From the NCBI GenBank assembly GCA_021734835.1, contig JAIPIH010000008.1:1-64000 (forward strand): a stretch of 64,000 nucleotides of DNA, read 5' to 3'. Positions within the stretch are counted from its first letter, which is position 1, and the number at the start of each line of letters is the position of its first letter. The notes below the pieces were generated by a model. That model worked only from the letters and a program-made list of their open reading frames with translations, was not told the DNA's origin and ran no database searches. This DNA comes from Candidatus Cloacimonadota bacterium. Its GTDB lineage: Bacteria; Cloacimonadota; Cloacimonadia; Cloacimonadales; TCS61. Position numbers and translations under genes: made by a program. Shown in pieces: positions 37,181 to 45,553 of this stretch.

Positions 37181-38557
37181 TCACTTTAGTAATATCATTC
37201 TTTTAGACTCTGTAGAACTATCAGTTTTCAATTTATAGAGATAAATACCTGATGAAACCGGTTGGTTGTTTTCATCTGTACCGTTCCAGATCACTTTGTA
37301 TTGTGTTCCCTCTCGTCCTTCGATAAACTCAGGATGACACAAGCTCGGGGAAAGGTCTTTCACTTTCTGACCTTTCAAATTATAGATTTCTAGCTTTGCG
37401 TACTTAGCGTCCTTTGCGGTTAATGAGAAAGATATTGTAGTAGATGGATTAAAGGGATTGGGATAATTTGAGATCAGTTTTGTTGTATTATTAATATTAT
37501 CGCCTGCGGATGTACTATTTACTGTCATAGTAACAGGAATTACATAATCATTTTGATTAGGATCGTTATGCGAAATAACAATTTCAGCAAAATACTGCCC
37601 TTCATCAAGACCATTAGGCGAAAAAGTTAATTCTAAATTATCACTTTCATCGGGATCAATAATAGCTGAGTCATGATCTAAAATTAACCAATCAATATTT
37701 CCATTAGGATCAGGAATTTCATAGTTACAAACTAAAGCGGAAGCCCCTGTATTAGTGATCCCTATTATTTCCTCATCCACTTGATTGTTGAGCATCTCAA
37801 TTTCAATTGCTAGTGGATCAACAAATATTATAGGTAACTGATCTCCAATTAGAAAACTCAAATACTGAGCCATAACATCTACTTTGGTATTCCCAGCTGT
37901 TCCATCTGCTAAGGCACCAAAAAAACTCGAAGCAGCTATAGTTCTGAATTCACCGGAATCGTAATAGACACCTCTTGCCAGTCCATCCTGAGATCTCATG
38001 AAAGTTGTAGCAGTTTCCGGAACTAATATATCCAGTCCGTAATCCGCAACAGAGCCATAAAGATAACTCAGTGAAAATCCACTAAAAATGTCCGATCCAT
38101 TTGCTATGATTGTCTCTACTTCAGAATATGCATAAGTGGGAACTGATTCATCACTTAATCCAAAGTATGATCGCAATGCTGCATGATCTCCTGTACCGAT
38201 GATAGCATTTTCCATATACAGTGCTTTCCCTGCATCCAAAAACTCTGTTAGTATCTGTATGTCTTCTGATCCGACCGGATCAGGCGGAATAGCACCTCAG
38301 CCCATGCACCAAATACCGGCAGTTGCAAAAATAATGTCATACTCTGTCATATCTCCAGCTAAAGTTGAATCTATAGCCGGCACAACGCCATTTGCGTTAA
38401 GAGCATTTTTTAAAGACGCTTCCAAGCCCACATAATTCCACGGATCTTCTGGATCCGGTATTACAACACCATTATCTCTATCCCAGACAAAAACATTCTG
38501 ACCAAGGAGAAGAGAAAAACTAACTAATAACATTAAAACTAATATTGAATATTTCAT
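37181..38557 (-). CDS. Exported sorting-tail protein interrupted by one in-frame TGA; candidate selenoprotein (458 aa)
   Basis: Reading from ATG at 38557, the frame stays open to 37181 except for one TGA at 38297-38299 (codon 87). The part before has a signal peptide (1-19) and an alpha/beta segment ending 'IIFATAGIWCMG'. The part after continues in the same frame as 'GAIPPDPVGSEDIQIL', a GATase-like/Rossmann domain to about 215, then an Ig/CARDB-like domain and the tail 'NYPNPFNPS' ending 'RMILLK'. Read as selenocysteine, the TGA gives C84-M-G-U87, a C-x-x-U redox motif after Trp. A hairpin with a GGUC loop follows at SECIS distance. Alternatives are a nonsense mutation or a base-call error. 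A sigma-54 promoter stands upstream, next to an NtrC-type regulator. Confidence 0.75.
38266..38299 (-). promoter_or_regulatory. Candidate bacterial SECIS element (TGA plus hairpin)
   Basis: On the coding strand the TGA (38297-38299) is followed by 20 bases and then the loop of CTGATCC-GGTC-GGATCAG (38266-38283): a perfect 7-bp stem with tetraloop GGUC. Known bacterial SECIS elements have a short apical stem-loop roughly 16-37 bases after the UGA, with a G at the start of the loop. The E. coli fdhF loop contains the same GGUC. Function is untested. Confidence 0.55.
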
Positions 38558-38587
38558 TTTTATCCTTCCATTTTATAAGTTTATCTA

Positions 38588-38603
38588 TGCAATAAACGTA
38601 CCA
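38588..38603 (-). promoter_or_regulatory. Near-consensus sigma-54 promoter of the candidate selenoprotein gene
   Basis: On the minus strand TGGTACG-TTTA-TTGCA: one mismatch (T for C) to TGGCACG-N4-TTGCW, with exact spacing. The GC is 32 bases before the ATG at 38557. Upstream, inverted TATCTGC (38612-38618) and GCAGATA (38681-38687) flank the interval where an NtrC-type activator would bind. The activator gene ends at 38733 on the same strand. Confidence 0.7.
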
Positions 38604-38732
38604 AAGATAACTATCTGCCAAACCTGAAAGGTATTGGGAACGATATTTATTGGCCTTAATCAGCCAGGATCAATCTTTTAGCAGATAATTTCTGAATTTT
38701 GTTTTATAAAGAAAAAATAAATTTTAAAAAAA

Positions 38733-40096
38733 TTATTTTTCTTGAATATTTAGAGTTTTAATCTTCCGATATAGGGTTTTCCTATTTATTTTCAATATTT
38801 TTGCAGCTTTACTTTTGTTCCCATTTGCTTGATCAATTGCATCGATAATTAACTTTTTTTCAACTTTATTAATGACAGAAGCAAGAGACGTACCCTGCTT
38901 TAAGGATATTGAAGTAGTGCTTGAGTTATTGTATTTATCATCCATCGAAAGTGCTTTAGGTGTTATTTCTTGAGAATTTTCTAATAACACTGCCCGTTTT
39001 ATCACATGTTTCAATTCCCTAATATTGCCGGGCCAAGCATAACTCAATAGTAATTTCATACTATCGCTCGAAATATTTCTAATTTTTTTTCCAAAATCCT
39101 TATTCGCCTCTTTTATAAATTCTTTTGCGAGCACAGGGATATCATCAATTCTAACTTTTAATATTGGTAATTGAATTTCGAACTCATTTAATCTATGATA
39201 AAGATCATTCCTGAAACGGCCATTTTGTACTTCTTCCTCGAATTTTAGATTTGAAGTTGCAATTATGCGCACATCAGTTGGAATACTCTTCTCACCGCCT
39301 AAACGAGTTATTTTTCTCTCTTCTATTGCCCTTAATAGACTGGACTGACCTTCTTTGGAAAGATTAGTTATCTCATCCAATAGTAATGTTCCACTTCAGC
39401 ATTTTCAAACTTCCCAATCCTCTTTGAATCCGCACCGGTAAAAGCACCTTTTTCATGACCAAATAATTCGCTTTCTATGAGTGACTCTGGAATAGCTCCG
39501 CAATCTACAGCAACAAAAGGCTTTTCATTTCTGTTACTTAGAGAATGAATTAAATTTGCGATAACTTCTTTGCCTGTGCCGCTTTCACCCTCTATTATTA
39601 TACTAACATTTGTCGGTGATACAAGGTGAACCTGACGCAATATTTTTTGCATCTCATTACTATTTCCTAATTCTTTATTGGTAATATCATCTTTTTTAAT
39701 TTGTCTTTTCAAAGACTCAACTTCTCTTCTTAAAGCAATTGTTTTTAAAGCTTTTTTAATCGTAAGGATAAGTTCGTCATTATTAAAAGGTTTTTTTATG
39801 TAATCATAGACGCCCATTTTCATTGCTGTAACAGCATCGGAAACATCGGCGAAAGCAGTTATCATTATTACAAGCTGCTTTTTATTTATCTTTAATATTT
39901 CTTTAAAAACAGCCATTCCGTTCATCCTTGGTAATCTCATGTCCAGTAACACTAATTCGGGGAAATGATCTTTAAATTTCTCAACTCCCAATTTACCGTT
40001 ACTGGCAGCAATTGTCTCATAACCTTCTTCCTGCAAAATTGTTTTCAGCAAAAACTGCATATCTTTGTTGTCTTCAATAATCAATATCGTATTCAT
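38733..40096 (-). pseudogene. NtrC-family sigma-54 response regulator, frameshifted at Walker B
   Basis: Receiver domain ('ILIIEDNKDMQFLLK', phospho-Asp in 'LVLLDMRLPRMNG', 'KKPFNNDEL'), AAA+ domain with Walker A 'GESGTGKE' and the sigma-54 contact loop 'ELFGHEKGAFTGAD', and a Fis-type helix-turn-helix at the C-terminus ('ANGNKSKAAKILKINRKTLYRKIK'). Frame is lost near 39391-39397: the first frame ends 'FENAEVEHYYWMR', while the next frame resumes at 'SGTLLLDEITNL'. One extra G there (GAAGGTGGA for GAAGTGGA) would restore an intact 454-aa protein. No other lesion is seen, so it is either a recent mutation or a base-call error. The start at 40096 has an AAAGGA ribosome site. Likely partner of the kinase upstream. 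Confidence 0.88.
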
Positions 40097-40109
40097 AATA
40101 TTTATCCTT

Positions 40110-41551
40110 TCATTTTTTGACTGGTAAAATAACAGTAAAAGTAGTTCCCTTACCATGAACACTTTTTACTTCAAAGAAACCATCATGAGCTGCAACGACT
40201 TGGTAGACTAAAAATAATCCTAAGCCAACTCCATCAGATTTAGTTGTATAGAATGGATCAAAAATTTTAGTTAACTCATCTTGGCTCATACCGCAACCAG
40301 TATCAGTAAATATAATATTTATCTTATCGTCTTTCAATTTCGTTTTGATGATCAGTTTACCGCGATTATCCATTGCTTCATTGGAATTCAAAAGCAGATT
40401 TACAAATACCTGTTCCATCCATTTCACATCAAACTTTATCTGTGGCATTTTATCATCAATAATTATTTCAGTTTTAACATTATTCTGTTTGATCCTGGTT
40501 TCTACAAGTTTTAACGATCTCTCAAGAATATCTTTGAGGGAATATTTTTCCCATTTGATCTCTCTTGGTTTTGCAAAATCTAATAACTCTTGGATGATTT
40601 TATTAGCATTATGAGAATTTCGTGAAATGATATCCAAATACTTGTTGATTTCTTTGGGAATTTCGAATTTTTTTTGACAAAACTGAATTGAAGAGTTAAT
40701 ATTTCCCAAGGGATTTCTTATTTCATGGGCAACGCCAGCTGCCAACTGCCCAACAGCTGCAAGTCGTTCTGCCTGAAGAAGACGTCTTTCCAGTAATTTA
40801 CTTTCTGTAATATTCTGGAATGAGGCTACTATTTTTTCCGATTGCTCATTTTCATCATAAATAACATTAGAAATAATAGAAAAATAGAGCAAGTCTCCGT
40901 TTTTTCTCATTAATTCTAACTCAAAATTTTTGATCTTCTTTTTTTTGCTGTTCAAAGAAATAAATCTATCAATTTTTTCCGGATCAGAGAATATTGCTCT
41001 AAGGTTTTTCCCAATCAGATCGTTACGCTGGAAACCAGTTATATCTTCGATTGAAGGGCTGATTTCAAGAATAAATCCTCTTTTATCCATTTCACAGTAA
41101 ACACTCTGAATATTCTCAAATATTCTTCTATATTTATTTTCATTTCTTTTTATGGTTTGCTGGACTCTGTATTTATATATTGCTAATTCTATAACAGCTT
41201 TAAGTTCACGTTCAGCAAACGGTTTCACAATGTAACCAAAAGGTTCAGAAATTTTTGATCTGTCTATTGTGTCGTCATCGGCAAAAGCAGTAATAAAAAC
41301 TACCGGAATATCCAGAATTTTGTGTATGTCTTCTGCGGTTTAAGTCCAGACATCTCATTGCCAAGCATTATGTCCATAAGAACTAAATCCGGTTTTAATT
41401 TCTTGGCACTGAGTAAGGCATGCTCACCAATATTTACAATATCTAAAACCTTGTATCCACAATTTTTAGATATTCTCGAAATATCCTGAGCTATTATCGC
41501 CTCATCCTCTACAATAATTAGACTAACAACTTGTTTTGTTTTCAAACTCAT
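40110..41551 (-). pseudogene. Receiver-PAS-histidine kinase, frameshifted in the receiver domain
   Basis: Parts in order: a receiver domain ('SLIIVEDEAIIAQDISRI', phospho-Asp in 'LVLMDIMLG', then in another frame 'IPVVFITAFADDD' and 'GYIVKPFAERE'), a PAS domain ('RRIFENIQSVYCEMDKRG'), HisKA with H-box 'GVAHEIRNPLGNI', and an HATPase domain ('NLLLNSNEAM', 'DTGCGMS', 'GVGLGLFLV'). One base is missing near 41330-41340, between 'NEMSGLK' and 'IHKILDIP'. Adding it gives a 480-aa protein. The kinase part alone (from GTG 41228) could still be made if re-initiation occurs. It ends 13 bases before the NtrC-type regulator and forms a two-component operon with it. Confidence 0.86.
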
Positions 41552-41709
41552 TACATCATCCTATCTAGTTCATTGTTTATTTGTTGATCATTTGGTCTAG
41601 ATATTTCATAATTAGAAAATGTAAATGATTTTATTAGATCCATAATTTTTTGCTAATTTAATTTTGTCGGATGGATAGAGCTGAATGAAGATATTGGCTG
41701 GCTTTTCAG

Positions 41710-41733
41710 TTGCGGAAGGAAAACCTTCCGCAA
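41710..41733 (-). terminator. Strong hairpin after the 1219-aa M14 gene
   Basis: TTGCGGAAGG-AAAA-CCTTCCGCAA: a perfect 10-bp stem with a 4-base loop, 36 bases past the stop at 41769 and upstream of the kinase operon. There is no U-run on the minus strand, so factor-independent termination is only probable. Confidence 0.55.
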
Positions 41734-41768
41734 TCTGGTTTTAGCTTTTATCTCATGAGGTCCGAAAG

Positions 41769-44700
41769 CTATTTCATCAGGATCATTTTCCTGGTACTGC
41801 TGTATTTACCGGATTGCATCTTGTAGAAATAAATTCCACTCGATACATTCTTGCCGTTATTATCGCTGCCATCCCAAACTACATCATGATAAGCTGCCTT
41901 AAGTTGATTATTTATCAGTGTTTTTACCAGCTGTCCTCTCATATTGTAAATAGTCAAAGATACATACCCTGATTCACTAAGTGAAAAACTAACTGTTGTC
42001 TCAGGATTGAATGGATTTGGATAATTACCCGTTAATGCTGTTACTTCCGGCAGCGGTAGATTGTTCGTACCAGTATGGCTGACAAAGGCGTTTGCAGACA
42101 TCTCTGACTCCCAGCCGCCGTCAAAAACTGCTACTACATTATAAATGTAATTACCGCTCACAACGTTCGTATCCTCATAAGGTGAACCTGTTACTTCTTC
42201 TGCCAGTAATTCAGTGTTACGATAGATCGTGTAAGAAGCAACACCTCTACCAGCCGCCATTTCCCAGCTTAGGAGTATGTTAGGATCTTGTGATTGCGCA
42301 CTTACATTTATCGGAGCAGGAAGAGTGATAGTAACATTTGCCGGTGCTGATTGAACTGATTCTCCCTCATCATAAAGTGCAGTTACAGTATATACATAAT
42401 CTCCTGCATCAAGAGCTTCATCACTATAGGTAAGAGTCGAAGGAGAATCGATCTCTACCAACTCCGAATCATCTTTATAGATTTTATAGCCTAATAACGA
42501 TCGTGTTGTGCGGTAATTTGTCTCACTTCTGGAAATAATTGCAATATCGTTTCTTTTCTTGGATTCCTGCGCTTTTGTCGGAGCTTCTGTCGGATCTGTT
42601 GCCGGGGCTTCCCAGGTAAGCACAACATCGTTGTAATCAACAATGGAAGCTTCTAAATTGTTTGGAAGATCCAGATAAGTTAAAATAAAATCTATGCCGT
42701 TAACGGTCAAACCAGGTTCAACTGTTACATTTTCAATAATTTCTATACTATAACCTTCTAACTCAGCCTGGACATTGTAGATTCCGGGAGAAATTTCTAA
42801 TGAATACTCTCCAGTAATATTTGGATTAGCAAATTCATCTCCAGCAGAAATTATAACATTTTCAACCTCACCATTGCCACCTTCTAATGTCACATTTCCT
42901 GTGATAAGACCTTGAATTACATTATTAACCATAGGCGGGAAAATTATATAATCAATCCAGCCGCAGTCACTTCCATTACTAACACTACCATCTTTTTCAT
43001 AACTCCATTTGAAAGTATGAGTTCCGGCTGTTACAGGATAAACGCTTTCTTCCCAGCCACTAATACCACTCCAGGAACCGAGTAGAGCATCATCAATAAA
43101 GAAGTTTAAAAAATCCCAGCCGCTTTCGGATGAAACATTATGATAAAAACTGATCTCCCCAGAAATGGTCACATCAGTTGTCAGTATTAACGCTGATGAT
43201 TGATTATGAGTTATAGTTGACGATACAGCAGAATATGATCCTTCAAAAGAATCATTAGAAATTATCCAATCAGCATTACCACCAAACTCCCACTCAAAAC
43301 TCTGGAAATTATATGTCTCAAAATCTTCTATAAAAACACCAATTAAACACAAGATATCAAAATTTGTTGTATATGATCCTGCATTTGCGGAGATATCAAG
43401 GTTAAAAGGGATTTGCCCTCCAAGGGGTGCTTCTGTATCCACCGTGAATGAGAATGATCCTTCTGACATTTCTCCGGAGGTTAGATCACCATAATCATAA
43501 CTATTATCATTTATTAAAACATGATCTGACGGAGTAGATAAAATACCTGTAACATCTTCTGCCGGCAGGGAACCATTATTACGAATCGTAACGGTCATCT
43601 CAAGCGTTTCACCCGGATCAATATAACCATTACCATTACCTATAATCTCTTCAAGTTCATAACCTAATATTGCTATATAAGTCCCGCTTTCTTCAGCTAT
43701 CGATTCGACCGCATCAAGATCAAAACCTGCATCAGCAACATTGGCCAATCCGTCACCATCGTCCACTATTTTGATAAATCGGGTTTCGTATAAATTAGCA
43801 TCTGCGAGATCAAATTCTGTTGAGCCATATCCTTCTCCCAGTGGCAGCCAGGGTCCATCTATACTATTTGATGCAAATGCTGAAAAACTTTCAGGTGAAG
43901 GATCACCTTCAATTACTATTAAGTCATTTCCCGGGCAATCCGGTATCGGAAATTGCATATCAACTATGATCCAGCCATCTTTACCAAGTGAATAATTTCT
44001 GTTGTCAGGTGCTCCTATTACTCCCGGTGTATCTCCTTCATCTTCAGAATTGTTGTCGGGAATTTGCGACGCAGCTACCTTATAAACAAACTGACCCTCA
44101 ACAGGTTGAAGTTGAAAATCAGTAGTAGTTGCACTTGCCAAGGTAACTGTTATCCCGGATATTGTTTGCGTTTCATAACCGTTCGCTACGATTTTTACTT
44201 CGTAAGTACCAGGTAAAACGTATTTGTGATAATCTCCTTCAGTTGCATCAGTGTAGCAGGGAAAATAATCATTAATAAAAACACTTGCTGCTACAGGTTC
44301 TCCATTGGAAGCATCTGTAACTATACCTTGTAATCCATATCCGGCATGTTCGATCATACTTAACATAGCCGGTTTATTATAATTATAAAATGTCGTTATC
44401 TGATTAGCAGGTGGATTTTTATCATATGAAATCTCCATAGACCAACTTATGGCTCCCATCATACCATAATTTGTATCTTTGGTACTGCCATTGATCGGAT
44501 ACATTCCGGTACAACCTTGTCCAAACTCCATAATTGCATAACCGGATGCTGAAGAATACTCACCCGCCAACTGCATTATGTGATCATAATCCGGAGCTTG
44601 ATCCGCCCTGTAGCTCCAGGGACAGGAGATATATTCTGTACCGCTATGGTAGGTTGTATGTACAACAAATTGACGGTTGTAATGACAATCTCTTAATGCT

Positions 44701-45428
44701 TTTGACTCCGGTTGTGAAAAAGCTCCCGGACTACTTCCCCAGGCGTCCCACATATATCCTGAATCCCTGTTTAGATCAACTCCATTAGCATTTTCACGAT
44801 CATCCGCAACACGACCGTCCGGATTTACCATGTAATATAACCAGATCTCTCTACTATTTATCAAATTTGTAATTATGGGATCAGAATCATAAGCCAAGCA
44901 AAGATCACGGGCAAAACGAATGATGTTTTCAGGACCACCTATCTCATCACCATGGATTCCGCCATCAAACATTATTTCTGCTTCATTCTCATTTAATGTT
45001 ACGTTGTCTGAAATTTTAAGAGCACCCAGCTCTCTTCCTTGAACAGAAATGCCAAACAAATGTTTTTCAACAATATCGGGAAAAGTATTAGACAAACTAT
45101 CAGCTAAGGCTACAATTTCACTATAAGTATGATATTCTTCTCGTGATTTATCCTGCGATAACCAAAAGTTCTCTGCCTTTGATTTAATATCTTTACTAAT
45201 GATTTTATATTTAAGACCTGTTGCTTTTAAAACTTCTAACTCTGTAGGAATTAAGTAAATAACAGCTTCTCCATGAGGATAAACATCACCTTTAGGATGA
45301 AGATCAATTAGTTGCTTTAGCTCATTTTGATCACTATATTGCACTCTAATTTCCATCTCGCCTGTGCGCCAGGCAAAAGCTATGTTAAAAATGAATAACA
45401 GGAAAATTATTATTAGTGTCTTTTTCAT
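41769..45428 (-). CDS. Exported M14 zinc carboxypeptidase with FN3 and sorting tail (1219 aa)
   Basis: Signal peptide 1-19. M14 domain about 95-355: zinc ligands H159 and E162 (HGDE) and H261 (YHSGT), NPDG at 202, NRDSG at 220, catalytic E332 (SMEIS); all are present. A regulatory-like beta domain follows (about 365-445), a discoidin-like or CARDB-like region (about 445-700), the MAM-like jelly-roll module shared with the other two M14 proteins (about 715-845), another regulatory domain (about 855-925), two FN3-like domains (about 930-1115) and the tail 'NYPNPFNPE' ending 'KMILMK'. It is the largest peptidase of the window and stands alone, followed by a hairpin. The natural substrate is unknown; peptides or surface proteins are likely. 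Confidence 0.93.
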   Translation of the reverse strand: MKKTLIIIFLLFIFNIAFAWRTGEMEIRVQYSDQNELKQLIDLHPKGDVYPHGEAVIYLIPTELEVLKATGLKYKIISKDIKSKAENFWLSQDKSREEYHTYSEIVALADSLSNTFPDIVEKHLFGISVQGRELGALKISDNVTLNENEAEIMFDGGIHGDEIGGPENIIRFARDLCLAYDSDPIITNLINSREIWLYYMVNPDGRVADDRENANGVDLNRDSGYMWDAWGSSPGAFSQPESKALRDCHYNRQFVVHTTYHSGTEYISCPWSYRADQAPDYDHIMQLAGEYSSASGYAIMEFGQGCTGMYPINGSTKDTNYGMMGAISWSMEISYDKNPPANQITTFYNYNKPAMLSMIEHAGYGLQGIVTDASNGEPVAASVFINDYFPCYTDATEGDYHKYVLPGTYEVKIVANGYETQTISGITVTLASATTTDFQLQPVEGQFVYKVAASQIPDNNSEDEGDTPGVIGAPDNRNYSLGKDGWIIVDMQFPIPDCPGNDLIVIEGDPSPESFSAFASNSIDGPWLPLGEGYGSTEFDLADANLYETRFIKIVDDGDGLANVADAGFDLDAVESIAEESGTYIAILGYELEEIIGNGNGYIDPGETLEMTVTIRNNGSLPAEDVTGILSTPSDHVLINDNSYDYGDLTSGEMSEGSFSFTVDTEAPLGGQIPFNLDISANAGSYTTNFDILCLIGVFIEDFETYNFQSFEWEFGGNADWIISNDSFEGSYSAVSSTITHNQSSALILTTDVTISGEISFYHNVSSESGWDFLNFFIDDALLGSWSGISGWEESVYPVTAGTHTFKWSYEKDGSVSNGSDCGWIDYIIFPPMVNNVIQGLITGNVTLEGGNGEVENVIISAGDEFANPNITGEYSLEISPGIYNVQAELEGYSIEIIENVTVEPGLTVNGIDFILTYLDLPNNLEASIVDYNDVVLTWEAPATDPTEAPTKAQESKKRNDIAIISRSETNYRTTRSLLGYKIYKDDSELVEIDSPSTLTYSDEALDAGDYVYTVTALYDEGESVQSAPANVTITLPAPINVSAQSQDPNILLSWEMAAGRGVASYTIYRNTELLAEEVTGSPYEDTNVVSGNYIYNVVAVFDGGWESEMSANAFVSHTGTNNLPLPEVTALTGNYPNPFNPETTVSFSLSESGYVSLTIYNMRGQLVKTLINNQLKAAYHDVVWDGSDNNGKNVSSGIYFYKMQSGKYSSTRKMILMK

Positions 45429-45553
45429 TATTGGCTCCTTTCAGCATACATTACACTTATAACTGCAAACGATCAGCGTAATTATTACTCCATTGAATAA
45501 GCTTCCTAATTTGATCCAAAACTGAAGATAAGATCAAACTTATTCCAATATTT

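Noticed and set aside
37181-38239. Independent gene starting at TTG 38239
   Set aside because: Same frame as the 86 codons before the TGA, no ribosome site, and lacks a signal peptide although it has a sorting tail; treated as one gene.
38297-38299. General reassignment of TGA to Gly or Trp
   Set aside because: Other genes here, such as the 1306-aa gene, end on TGA at the expected place after their sorting tail.
45464-45480. Sigma-54-like site before the 1219-aa M14 gene
   Set aside because: On the minus strand it reads CG-N10-GC; the essential GG of the -24 element is lost.
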